A DNA stretch of 64,000 nucleotides from Fragum whitleyi (Eukaryota > Mollusca > Bivalvia > Cardiida > Cardiidae). Shown one piece after another: positions 42,068-52,697 of the stretch. Below the pieces are notes generated by a model that had not been told where the DNA came from, ran no database searches, and was given only the letters and a program-made list of their open reading frames with translations. The stretch's first letter is position 1; each line of letters starts with the position of its first letter. The translations under genes and the position numbers were made by a program. The stretch is taken from assembly GCA_948146395.1 (NCBI GenBank), contig OX411559.1, positions 3,582,501 through 3,646,500 of the forward strand, read 5' to 3'.

Positions 42068-45000
42068 CTGAAAACAGAAACAAATTTCTAAATCTCGTAA
42101 TAGATAGAAGGGATTTTATTTTCCCTTTTTGATTTTTTTTTTTTATACTAAATAATTAAATTCTAGTTGTGCTCACCAAGATTCTTGCAATCTGATTGGC
42201 TGTTAAACTGGTTTCATAACTCAATCAAAACAATTTTGATTACACAGCTTTTTGTTAGCTTCCAAAGAAAGTAGTCCAATAAACAAGCCATGCATTTGAG
42301 GATTAATCTTTACATTTTTGTTTCAAGAAGTTAAATTATAAGAGATGAAGAGACTTTTTGTTAATTTCATGGAGGTACGAAACTTAAAACCTAATCACAC
42401 TCATGTATGAATCTGCTTTGTGTATTCATACAGTGTGATTAGGTTTTTAGTTTCATACCTCAATAAAATAAACAAAAACTCTTGTCATCTCTAAAAGCAT
42501 CAACAGTCCTGACATAGGAGAGAGATAAAGCAGTATTGAATTTTGTGAAATCCTTACTTCTTCAATAATTATAATCAAGCTTATCCAGAAAAAACTAAAC
42601 TAGGCAAGCTTCAGTCAATTCATTACATCAACAGAGCATTGACTTTAAACATCTTATTTGCCTGATGACCTCAAAATGTTTGTTTCAAAACATGAATTAA
42701 ATTTTTGCAGCCCTAGATTAACAATCAACAGTATTGTGTACGTAAATTTAGTAATTGATTTAATATCAATTGGGCTGCTTAAATGAGTCAAATGAAAAAC
42801 TCCATTGACCTTACATTAATGCAAAGAGATGTATTAAAATGATCTGATGCGAAATTCAAAAAGAAAATGATATGACAATTGATAAAATAAACGATATTCT
42901 GTTCACACCTGAAGCCCGCTATTGAAACTGACCTGTGACGTAATTGTAGTTAAGAAGGTATTGACGCCATAAGCAGATCATATAAACTTACAGATTTTCG
43001 TTCAACCTATCACAGATTTCCCACAAATTTGTCGTAAAATCAATTGTCAGGAAGAAGTTGCAGCAAGATGCAAGAGTCAAGTAGATTTAAAATGTCTGGA
43101 TGTAACATTATTAATAGTATTAATTATCCTAAGTGACTAAGATCGGGACCTGAAACATTGATTTGACATAGAAATATTTGAAATCTTGCTCTGAGGAATT
43201 ATTTTGAGGGTTCGAAGTCAACGTATAAACTTGATCAGTAGGAAAGCCAAGAAGAAATCTACCTCTGATATTGTCCGAGGACGTAATAACATGACACACA
43301 GTGAGCACAAGCATAATAAGTAATGTATTATTGGTTGAACAATATCGTCAATGAATTATCAAATCATAGCAAGTACAGCTTTTTGAAGCTATATTTTCGA
43401 CATTTTGATCACTGATCATCATTTTCCTTCAGTGCTTTTTCCCTGGTTTGGTGCATTCTGTCTGTCTGTCCGCCTCGCTTTTCCTCTCCCTCTTTTAGTC
43501 TGTTTCTCTCACTCCTTTATATCTCTCTTCTTAATAATAGATAAAGTGCACGACGTGTAAATAGTTTTGCGATATTTATAATATTGTAAAAACCTATTTG
43601 TTGAAAAAAATGAAATTTTCTTTATGTAAACGATATTTAACCTGCTCTACACTTATAATAGCTTGAAATGGTGAACATATTTTAACATAAAGAAATGTTT
43701 TGCGTGCCTAAATAAAAATTTAAAAAAAAATGTTTCAGAAACGATTTTGAAAATAATGGGCATATGTGAAAAATAATCGGTACACAGACTTGCACACGCG
43801 GAAAGGGTTCCTTTCGGTAAATCATTTGTCATGTGGCGCTGTTATGTAATCGGCAAGATGTCTCGATGCTTCCGATAAACAAAACCGCACAGTTACATAC
43901 AATTGATAAAAATTTATGACTTAGTAAACACAAATAATATCCTTCAATGATTCATCCGACATGCCGCCAAAGACCAATTTTCAATTGGCGATATATCTAG
44001 ACACAACTTTTAATTCACAACAGAATATCATCCAATTTTTGTTTATTTTTGTATTCATTTTTTCTAATCATTTGTTTATGATATCCATTCGTTATATTTT
44101 GACAAATTCAAATAAAGTGAAAACATGGATCAAAATGTGAAAAACGTGGTAAATGATTATGTACCAACAAATAATTGTAGTTTGAAGAAATTTCAAAACA
44201 TCTTATTGTCAAAGTCCTATTGAAGTAGAATTTTTATTCAAAATTTCAATTCAATTTTGCATAATGTATTTGAATGACTTTGTAGTTGTAGGATTTTGAC
44301 CCTCCATCAAATGTGTTATGTCAAGCCTATTTTTATGTTTGTTTTGATATCTGTATGATAAACAACGTTGAAGCTAGATAATATGTGACTGTGATATATG
44401 ACTCTCAATTACCGAAGTTTTCACCAAATTTACTAAGTAATAGTCTGGAAAATGTCGACTTTAATTTGTGAGAGAAACACGTTAAGTTGGAATTCATATT
44501 TTTAACAAGATTACATCGTTATGTCAACGGCGTGAAATACACTCTTACCATACCATAGTTTCCGACTTACCGTTATTCGGACCATTTTGTTAGACTCGTG
44601 ACTAGATATCTGAGATTTTGGGTAAAAAGTAAACATATCTGTCGTTTCCGCTTGCTAAGATTTAAACTGTTTGGTATGCACAAGTTGATAGCTGTATACA
44701 TACCTTCTGTGTTGGAGCTGTCTTAAAGCTGACTGTAAGTGCTGGCAGTCATATTTTAGCTGGTCTACTTTCATTTTGGCATTACTACGTTTCTGAGGTG
44801 GCTCCTTGTTGACAAGGATGTCCAGTCGCTCACAGTTACTGACCACATGGTCAATCTGAGCCTGTATCTCATTTTCAATAAGGTGGACATGATTTCCTAA
44901 AATGATAAACATAATTCTTTTACTCTTTTCAGTGGACTGCCTTACCAGTGAAACTATCACAGAATTACACCCCACTTAAGTTCATTTCACCCTATCTGAG

Positions 45001-46788
45001 GTTATTTAAGCGTAGCCCCAAAAGTGACACCATTAGGAGTGACTATTGAGTTAAAAAAATTTAAAGTAAGAAAATAGTATTGTGATAGTAAAGTTGCAAT
45101 CGGAATAGTAAAATATAGCATTAGTCAGAAAACTATTGCAATATTCTCACAATAGTTGTTTTTACAGAAAAATTAGATAATAATCAATGTTAGAGCGTCA
45201 TACTTTTTAATAGGCAGTAACTTTATATTGTTCTTGTAAGATGATGTATATCTTGTCAATGGTGAGTAAATGATTAAATAAGTTAATACAGAAATTCGCG
45301 TAAAAAGAGTGGGATTTGACCTCATTCCCTGATAAAAAGAAGGTAGCATTGTTACTAAATTTAGTTATACATTCATTTTCATAAAAACTTTTGTAAACAA
45401 TCGACAGTCAGAGAAACTATTGCAATATTTATTGACTTGAATAATGCTATTAACCTATTGCTATTACGAGGTAAATTATCACAAGACAGCAACCTACTGG
45501 TACACCACTTGTAGTCGGCTTGAGTGTAAGGGGTGTTTGTACTGCCTTGCTGTACAAACTAGCTTTAACTAGCGACGTAATAGAGCATTTGCTTTGGGAT
45601 GTAGAGGTCCCAGGCTCGAATCCAGACGGAGTCAAATATTCATTTGTGGGTTACATTTGGCGCCCAACGTGGGGCCTGAAATGTAACCCACAAATGAATA
45701 TTTGACACCTTCGGGATTCGAACCCGGGACCTCTACATCCCAAAGAGAGTGCTCTTCCACATTGCTATAAAAGCTAGCTCAACCCGGCTACATACAATTC
45801 AATATTCAACTCCATCGGGATTCCAACCCGGGACCTCTTCACCCCCAAAGCAAGTGCTCTACAACACCGCTATCAAAGCTAGCTTATACGATAAGGCAGT
45901 ACAAACACCCCTTATACTCAACCTGGCTACATACACCCCCTCGACTAGCTCAGTTGGTAGAGCATGAGACTCTTAATCTTGAGGTCATGGGTTCCGGCCC
46001 CACGTTGGGCACCAAATGTAACCCGCAAATAAATATTCGACTCAATCGGGATTCGAACCCGGGACCTTGAAATCCCAAAGAAAGCCCTAATACTCAACCC
46101 GGCTACACACTTATCAGAAATCACGTAAATCACTGGAATAAACCATTCTGGAGCAGTATGGAATCAGCTCCAATCACTTAAAGGGGAAAGTGTAGAAATT
46201 GACAGTAGGAAATATGACCAGTTGCTCACGGGTAGGTGCAATCATGTGCTCCTCTTTCTGATATCCTGCCAGTCGAGGCCCACATCAGATTATCATAGGA
46301 GGGATATGTTATTGTATCAAGCCCCAATGTAGCTCATTTAGTAGAGCCAAATAACTATTGTTTCAGGTGTTTAAGGTTTAAGTTCTATGTCAGACACACT
46401 TTTTCAACCAGATTTACTCTAAAATTTAACAACTGAATGATAAAATAATTGTTGGAAAAGTGTAAGAGATAAACAGCGAGAAATTTTCCAAATTTTCTCA
46501 CATTTTGTCTGTCGTTATTCCACAATAAAAAAGACTGTGATGTAACTGTCTATCGAATTAACTAAGACTTTTTCTTTATTTTTCTTAGATTTATTGATCG
46601 ACAAATGGACCTACAGTTTGTACTTTGGTAGTGGAAACTGCCAAGATCGTCCACAAATCGTGAAAAAAATATGGGTTACTATTCGTGGTCTTCCTATAAT
46701 CAATCGTACCAGTTGCTCGTTCGTATTTTCCAAGGTCATTCTGAACCTCTTGTATTATTCTATTTGTCTGGTGATAGAGGGTTTCCAT
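41701..46788 (-). CDS. GOSR2: Golgi SNAP receptor complex member 2 (membrin), complete, 3 coding exons
   Basis: Membrin is the Qb-SNARE of ER-to-Golgi and intra-Golgi fusion, tail-anchored in the cis-Golgi. Coding exons 46788-46710, 44896-44704 and 42067-41701 join in frame into 212 aa, the same length as human GOSR2 as I recall it. Landmarks: [18 protein letters not shown] at the N-terminus; [15 protein letters not shown] and [35 protein letters not shown] in the regulatory helices; SNARE helix with [20 protein letters not shown] and [15 protein letters not shown]; then one C-terminal membrane segment, [20 protein letters not shown], ending LT. An upstream in-frame region before the chosen ATG does not resemble the family, and this ATG aligns with the human start. 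Intron 1 holds an LTR/tRNA repeat cluster, a long microsatellite begins about 145 bp upstream of the ATG, and the stop codon overlaps a mobile-element target site. Confidence 0.97.
42068..44703. repeat. GOSR2 intron 2
   Basis: Contains a well-conserved foldback at 42361-42474 (GAGGTACGAAACTTAAAACC ... TAGTTTCATACCTC). The remaining 2.5 kb shows no exon or named repeat. Confidence 0.6.
44704..44896 (-). CDS. GOSR2: GOSR2 coding exon 2
   Basis: Encodes the N-terminal regulatory helices from [15 protein letters not shown] to [11 protein letters not shown]. Acceptor ATCATTTTAG, donor AGAAG/GTATGT; it ends two bases into an Arg codon. Confidence 0.95.
44897..45509. other. GOSR2 intron 1, nothing recognised
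   Basis: AT-rich intron preceding the LTR/tRNA cluster. Confidence 0.4.
45561..45631 (+). repeat. tRNA-Pro-like module inside LTR-like unit
   Basis: Contains A-box-like TAGCGACGTAATAGAGCA, an anticodon region TTGCTTTGGGATGTAGAGG (UGG in the loop position) and B-box GGTCCCAGGCTCGAATCC. Better-preserved minus copies of the B-box end lie at about 45707-45775, 45810-45880 and 46041-46085. Confidence 0.65.
45658..45675 (+). other. Primer-binding site complementary to tRNA-Lys(CUU)
   Basis: TGGCGCCCAACGTGGGGC, complementary to the CCA-ended 3' 18 bases of metazoan tRNA-Lys(CUU), two bases after an LTR-like end (GGGTTACA). Confidence 0.8.
45939..46014 (+). pseudogene. tRNA-Lys(CTT)-derived sequence with encoded CCA
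   Basis: 76 bases read as D-arm CTAGCTCAGTTGGTAGAGCA, anticodon loop ACTCTTAAT (CTT), T-arm GGGTTCCGGCCC, acceptor end GTTGGGC, discriminator A and CCA. Eukaryotic nuclear tRNA genes do not encode CCA, so this is a copy of a mature tRNA. Mismatches in the acceptor, anticodon and T stems argue against a working gene. Confidence 0.8.
46108..46709. other. GOSR2 intron 1, nothing recognised
   Basis: No repeat family or exon assigned; a short GTAGCTCATTTAGTAGAGCC phrase near 46330 is a faint tRNA-like A box only. Confidence 0.4.
46710..46788 (-). CDS. GOSR2: GOSR2 coding exon 1
   Basis: ATG plus 25 codons and one base: [18 protein letters not shown] then LGKYERAT(G). Donor ACTG/GTACGA. The split Gly codon is completed by GA at the start of exon 2. 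Confidence 0.93.
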
Positions 46789-46932
46789 GGTAAATTTCTC
46801 CGTCTGTACTATTTCTCTTCCATCTGTCAAAATCTGGTAGTTTCGGTTACGACACTTGACGTGTACAAACTCCACTTCCGGTTTCAGTTAGACTGGAACC
46901 CTTACTTCGAAAAAAAGCATAATATATCCGAA

Positions 46933-46994
<62 letters not shown>

Positions 46995-47146
46995 GGATGG
47001 ATGGATGGATGGATGGATGGATGGATGGATGGATGGATGGATGGATGGATGGATGGATGGATGGATGGATGGATGGATGGATGGATGGATGGATGGATGG
47101 ATGGATTGATTCAATCGATTCATCGATTGATTGATTGATTGATTGA
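46933..47146. repeat. Compound tetranucleotide microsatellite upstream of GOSR2
   Basis: About 60 bp of (GATT)n, then about 110 bp of (GATG)n, then a short decayed GATT segment. It begins about 145 bp upstream of the GOSR2 ATG. The SIHPSIHP frame on the minus strand is its translation. Confidence 0.95.
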
Positions 47147-48415
47147 TTCTCCCAGAAGACATTAAAGGATCAAATCTTGTAGGATCATACGAAAATCTTC
47201 TTGAACCAGTGCGATCGAGACATTCAATGCAGATCGAGAAATTTTGCAAAGGGGGTTCGGTCTTATCATCGGAAACGGGGGTGTTCGCATTTTCCCTATA
47301 ATTGCATAGTTTCTATTGAATTTTCAAATAAAAATGAAAGGCTCACAGAGGGATGCTCCCAGCATGCTCTGGATTTGCAACTAGCCTTCTCTTTCTCGTT
47401 CTATATTTATTCATTGATCGAGTGGTTTATTGATTGATCAATAGATTGACTGAAAGAGTACTAACAAATCAAGTGAGTGATTAATGGAGTGATAAGATTA
47501 TAGATGCAATGGCGGATCCAGGATTTCTGGACATGTAAACTCCGACAGTGTTTTAAGTGACACTGGTCAGTTTGCGAGTTTGAACCTTATAAATCCGAGT
47601 AGCCAAGACTATCAAGACTATTTTATAAAGACCGACATTGCCGTCTTGAAATCAACTTCAGAAAAGATTTGAAGACTGTTTTAACAGTCTTCAATTTTTT
47701 TCTAGAGTTGATCCCCAAAGGTAGATCTATCGAATACATTATATCCTTTGAATTTCCCCATATGAACGTGAAATAGGTCTCAGAGGGGGGTCTTTCGTGC
47801 CCACCACCTCCTGATCCGCCACTGAGATGGAGGACAGAAAATTGGTTGATTGGTGGATCACAACTTTGCTTCTCCTTGATCAATTTTGTTTATCATTATA
47901 ACCATTATTTATTTATTTTTAAGTAAATCTCTTTACGATCTTGGCATATACATGTACTACGGTTTCGTTAATAGAAATTTATTTTAGTTCGATTGCGACG
48001 AAAGCTTAAATCGATCGCGGTATATAGAGTCGCTTTCACAAACTTGATCCACTGAGATTCTTTTCACCGTCTCTGAGAGGCCGTGAGTGGTTCAACACAT
48101 TTTTACCAAATTATACAGCTGGGTGAACTGGAACTGGCTTTCATATTTTGCCCATAAACACACGTTGGTGCGGCTGGCGAGCCACGGCATGATCTGAGTT
48201 CCCTCTGAGGCCTAGTTATTTCAACCAAAATTGAGTAAAAGCAGGAAACGAACCCCCCATGTTTTCTATGGCGTCAACAAAAAAGATTCAAGGACTCTTC
48301 GAAAGGTTTGGGAGTCTCCGCTTTGAATATAGACTGTCTCAGTAATATAGCCATTCTAATATTTTTTTGCAAAAATAAAAAGACAATTCTTTGAGTAATA
48401 AGCTACACAATGTAT
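47147..48415. repeat. Non-coding with TIR element 47509-47826
   Basis: ATGGCGGATCCAGGATTTCT at the left and CTCCTGATCCGCCACTG at the right are inverted ends; the interior holds the GAAGACTG...CAGTCTTC hairpin. A related half-element runs about 48650-48850. No exon. Confidence 0.5.
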
Positions 48416-48621
48416 TTAACCCTTTGCTGTTAATCCCTGCTTTTTACATGTCTGTGATTTTATGATTTAGAAAACATTGTGACAAGCAATTTCTTCTTTT
48501 TCCACACTATTTTCTACCCTACTGAATTGTTATTTTTCAATTTAAATCTACTTTAAAATGTAATTAACAAAACCTTTGAATTTGGACAGGTCTAAAATTT
48601 TGTAAAACAGGAAAGGGTTAA
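48416..48621. mobile_element. TTAA-flanked piggyBac-like MITE, family B
   Basis: TTAACCCTTTGCTG ... GGAAAGGGTTAA, shortened relative to the 8399-8626 copy by loss in the central hairpin. Confidence 0.85.
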
Positions 48622-49259
48622 TAGATAAATGATTATCAATATACCATTGGGGATCAACTTCAGAAAAGAATTGAAGACTGTTTAAAGCAGTCTTCCATTC
48701 TTTTCTGGAGTTGATTTCCAGAGGGTCCTGCCGACCTACATCGGTCTTGAGAGTCCTGGGTACTTTTTTGATAGTCTCAGATTCGCAAAAGCGTCCTGTC
48801 CGAATGTGTATGTTCAAACCACTTTTACAGAAATCCTAGATCCGCCATTGCAAGACTCGAGATAAACGGGTGTGGTGACAATTTAAAGCTTTTTTAAAAT
48901 CCTTATATTATATTGTGGGTACTCATAGGGATTGTCTTGGGAAGACGATTACAACGAGTACTAATAATATAGGAATTAATTGAAGAACAATGCTCTTTTT
49001 TTCTTTTTCATTTTGAAAAAGAAATTAGGTCTACTTCGTCTCACTGGATCACGGAGTGTAAATAGGGACGTACCGACTTTGCTGTTATGATCCAGCAGTA
49101 CAAAAAAATTAGCTGGAAGTTAAGAAATGGTTATATAACTGAAAGTAAAATAAGCATTCTTGATTCAGAAAAAAAGTTCTGTAAACGAAAAGTATCGGCC
49201 CTGGACTACCTTCACATCAATGCTGTGTAGTATACCATGTCAATATTTTTGCACCTTCC
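48622..49259. repeat. Non-coding with GATCCGCCATTGC-type element fragment and hairpins
   Basis: Element fragment 48650-48850 and a hairpin at about 48905-48965 (GTACTCATAGGGATTGTC / GACGATTACAACGAGTAC). Confidence 0.5.
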
Positions 49260-49610
49260 AGAAAACCTTTTTTCGCGAACATAGGGGTCCGAATTTACAC
49301 CCCCTACCCTACACACACACACACACTCTACTATATAGATCAATAATAAAAACGTTCATAACATTGGTATATATGGTGGTACATTGTGTAGGGGACAAAT
49401 TCGGACCCCTATGTTCAGGCGATGGGACATTTTTCTTCTTCCTTTTTTTTCTCTCTTTTATTGATTGGCAAGATGGGACCCCTTTGTTCGGGCGATGGGA
49501 CATATTTTTTTTTCTTTTTTGATTGACAAGATCGGACCCCTTTGTTCGGGCGATGCGACATGTTTTTTTTTTTTTTTCTTTTCTTTTTTGATTGACAAGA
49601 GCGAACTAAC
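49260..49610. repeat. Inverted repeat plus three tandem ~62-bp units with T/C runs
   Basis: CGAACATAGGGGTCCGAATT (49277) and AATTCGGACCCCTATGTTC (49399) face each other around a (CA)n run. Then GCGATGGGACAT + T/C tract + TTGATTGACAAGATCGGACC repeats three times. Confidence 0.85.
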
Positions 49611-50145
49611 ACTTGTCTCCGAACGCCAGTCTCCTTACATAACTGAAACAAGTTATCAATCAAATGCTAGATATAAATCGATGAGCTTAATGATATAAGG
49701 TCATTCTGACCTAATTGTTTTTCAGTCAATCAATGACAGATAACACTGTCCACTGTCAATGACTTGTCTCTGGTTTACTGTGCTGTCAGAATTATAGATA
49801 AAAGGGGATCGGATTCAGAAAAAAGTAGAAGAAAACATCGCAACGAACCGAGCTCATAGACAGACGTGATCTATTCAGATGGGAGGATCATTTTCCATAA
49901 ATGGGTCTACTCTGTCTGTATAGACTATCATTAGCCATTTAATTAAGTCAGATTACGAACTTGGATTGGGAAATTTCCTAAAGACCGGTAACCAAAGTAT
50001 GATTCCTGATAAGCTCCGAATTTGCAAAGAGCTCAGGACCTACAGACACTTATCATCGTCTGTTTTCTTTTTTTGCTCCACTGGACGAAGTCCAGCACGC
50101 TTTTGGCATAGCCTTTTGCCAGTTGTGCGTCAGTGCGTCTGTGCG
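49611..50145. mobile_element. Non-coding with a partial pearl-like 5' end (50070-50145)
   Basis: TTTTTTGCTCCACTGGACG followed by GTGCGTCAGTGCGTCTGTG resembles the AGCTCCACTGG 5' end. Its continuation is replaced by the next element. Confidence 0.55.
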
Positions 50146-50345
50146 TAAGATATAGAGGATAATCGTTTGTTTCAGTGTAGGATCGATTTATATTTCATTG
50201 AGTGAACAACAAAAGCTATATTTTCACGAGTGGCGGAGCCACGAGTGAAAATATAGCTTTTGGTTTTCACGAAATGAAATATTAATCGATCTTACTCGAA
50301 AAACAAACGATTACTCTATTTCTTTAATGCAAAAAATGAGACAAA
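50146..50345. mobile_element. Palindromic foldback element
   Basis: Arms GAGGATAATCGTTTGTTTC, GATCGATTTATATTTCATTG and AAAAGCTATATTTTCACGAG face their complements round GTGGCGGAGCCAC. Copies at 56481-56620 and 6869-6980. Confidence 0.8.
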
Positions 50346-52100
50346 ATGTGAAATTCCTAGGACATATTTTTATAAAGCGCGTCATTTTGCACGTGATTGC
50401 TATGCAACGTTCATTGTGACGTCACATATTTCGCCCCGCATAGATGACGTCAGATAGGATGAAATGCACAAAAGCAGGGTATAAGTTTTTGATAATTTCA
50501 CTGCTTTTGCGATGAGTTTATCAAGTGATAATCTACCGTTATTTTTCGATAAACCAGCGAAAAGCATTAAAGAATTTACTTTAAACTTCTTCTCTAAAAG
50601 TACTGGTCAGAATTCAACCAAATTCCAAAGGAATGATGTTTATGTCATACTCTTTCAGATTCCTACTTTTAATCCTGATCAGGCTGATATCTTGGGCGCT
50701 ACGGGCTGTCGAGTAACCAAAGAATGGTCCTTAACACTTTCCTGTTTTACAAAATTTTGGACCTGTCCAAATTCAAAGGTTTTGCAGACGAAAATTTAAA
50801 GTGGATTTAATTTGAAAAAAAAAGAAAAAAAAAGAACAATTCAGTAGGGTAGAAAATAGTGTGGAAAAGGAAGAAATTGTTTGTCAGAAGCAATTTCTTC
50901 TTTTTTCACAATGTTTTCTCAATCATAAAATCACGGGCACGTAAAAAGCAGAGATTAAACAGCAAACGGTTAATGGTGTAATATAATAATTCTTCTTCTC
51001 TGAAACTATACGTCAGAATGCAACCAAATTTGACGGGAATGATACTTAATGGTGTAATATAATAATTGTTCTTCTCTGAAACTATACGTCAGAATGCAAC
51101 CAAATTTGACAGGAATGATACTTAAGACATGCTCTTTCAGAAGCCTTTATTTTTTTCTGATATCTTGCTTGCTCTTCGCTGTCGCATCATCAAAAATTGA
51201 CCCCGTATGGCAAAATATAAAAAAATATCTATACCAGACAGAATGCAAACAAAATGCACGAGAATAATGCTTGGGACTAGCACTTTTGGATTCCTTCTTT
51301 TAATCCTGATTGGGCTAATAACTTGGATGTTACAGGTTGTCACGTCTCACAAAATTGACCCCATATGGTAAGCTATAAAAATATCTTTTCTGAAACTACC
51401 GGCCAGAATTCAATCAAACTGCACAGAAAAAACGCTTGGGATTGCTATTTAGATTCCATCTTTTAATCCTGATTAGGCTGATTGATAACTTGCGTACTAA
51501 AGGCTGTCGTGCCAACCCAAGATGGCCCTATATGGTAAACTATGAAAAAGACTACTCTGAAACTGCTGGTTAGAATTCAATTTAATTTCACAGAAATGAA
51601 CCTAAAGATATGCTCTCTTAGATTTCTTCCTGAAATTATGACTTGGAAGAAATGTGGGTGCTGTTCAGTAAGCTAAAATGGTTCCATATGACAAAAAATT
51701 ACCTTCTTCTTTGAAATGAATTTTTGAATGCAAGTTATTGATGTCAGGATTGATTATAGATCTCTCTCTCTGATTTTTTTTTTGGTGATTATGTTGCTGT
51801 GTCATGGAAAAAGGGACCTTTGTGATACAACATTTCTTTGTACCACAACTTGTACATTTAATGACAGATTTCTTGAAACTGTCATGATAAAATATTACTT
51901 ATAATGTGACTATGCACGCATTAAACCTCTTTGAAATGTTATTCTCTGTCACGAAAAAAAGGGGCTTTCGTGAAAGAATCTTTGTTGACTTAAGATTTTT
52001 CTTCTTTTTTTTTCTCTTTCAGTTAATGTATTGCCCAACGTTAGCCTTTAATGATTATCTATTTATAAATAGATTATGGCCGAGCTTGATACTTTTACTT
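50346..52100 (+). repeat. Diverged tandem core array with nested family B MITE
   Basis: Units of roughly 160-170 bp recur from 50575 (TTCTTCTCTAAAAGTACTGG) to about 51680, with TCCTGATTGGGCTGATA and AATTGACCCCATATGGTAA phrases. The 50731-50972 TTAA-flanked MITE lies inside. An exact 60-bp tandem duplication spans about 50972-51095. Confidence 0.65.
50731..50972. mobile_element. TTAA-flanked piggyBac-like MITE, family B (inverted)
   Basis: TTAACACTTTCCTGTTTTAC ... TAAACAGCAAACGGTTAA: the reverse orientation of 8399-8626. Confidence 0.8.
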
Positions 52101-52439
52101 GAACTTATTAATTGATTTTCATAAATCTGTTTGGCATTAAGTGCAAGTGGAATGATACTGTCCCTTTTGAGCATTTTGTAACCAGGGAGTAACAATATAT
52201 ATGTGGTTTTGACAATTTGTCACGTGTATTTTTCGTGTTAAAATCGTGCGTGATTCCTGAACACTTAAGAAACAATGAGTTTTGGTCAAGAAACGAATGG
52301 GAGACCGTGAAAAATAAATAGCCTAAATAAAAGTAAGAAAAATAAAAATTTGATACCGCTGTCAAGCGACGAAAAAGTCGGACTTTAGCTGTCATTCTCG
52401 ATTTTTTATGGCCCAAACTTTCACCAAATTTAACTTTTC

Positions 52440-52697
52440 GACCCGTCACGCGAAAAGGGACCATCCGGGAATTCTGTAAGATGAATTATTGAAAAAGAGA
52501 TTTGATCCACCATAGGTCAACCATAAGTCGCATTTCAAAAAATTCTTTCACTGGAAGGTAGATTGATCATTCTAGATTCAGAAAATTAGTACGGTGCAAG
52601 AAGTTTCGCCCCTAGTCAGTCTGTGCAATCCGCACAGTCTGACTATAGTCGATACTTTTCGCTCTACCCAGATGGTCCCTTTTAGCGTTGCGGGTCT
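52440..52697. mobile_element. TIR element, 'GGGACCATC' family
   Basis: GACCCGTCACGCGAAAAGGG ... CCCTTTTAGCGTTGCGGGTC are inverted ends; internal hairpin GTCAGTCTGTGC...GCACAGTCTGAC. Confidence 0.75.

Larger units (their letters stand above)
45510..46107. mobile_element. Cluster of short LTR-like units with Lys-tRNA primer site and tRNA-Lys copy (TRIM-like)
   Basis: Four units begin TGTAG(C/T)C(A/G)GG(C)TTGAG; three of them end GGGTTACA: 45510-45655 (+, 146 bp), 45682-45792 (-, 111 bp), 45793-45931 (-, 139 bp, variant end) and 46017-46107 (-, 91 bp). The first is followed after TT by TGGCGCCCAACGTGGGGC, a primer-binding site for tRNA-Lys(CUU). The last is followed, on its own strand, by the complement of a whole tRNA-Lys. 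No gag or pol remains. Everything lies inside GOSR2 intron 1. Confidence 0.75.

Noticed and set aside
45939..46014. Functional tRNA-Lys gene
   Set aside because: It encodes CCA, has stem mismatches, and is fused to LTR-like DNA, so it is a retro-copy.
46902..47249. 115-codon minus frame rich in SIHP and NQSI repeats
   Set aside because: Translation of the tetranucleotide microsatellite upstream of GOSR2.
50512..50799. 95-codon open frame starting MSLSSDNLPLFFDKPAKS
   Set aside because: It runs into the terminal repeat of the family B MITE (50731-50972) and reads through a diverged core unit; no family similarity.
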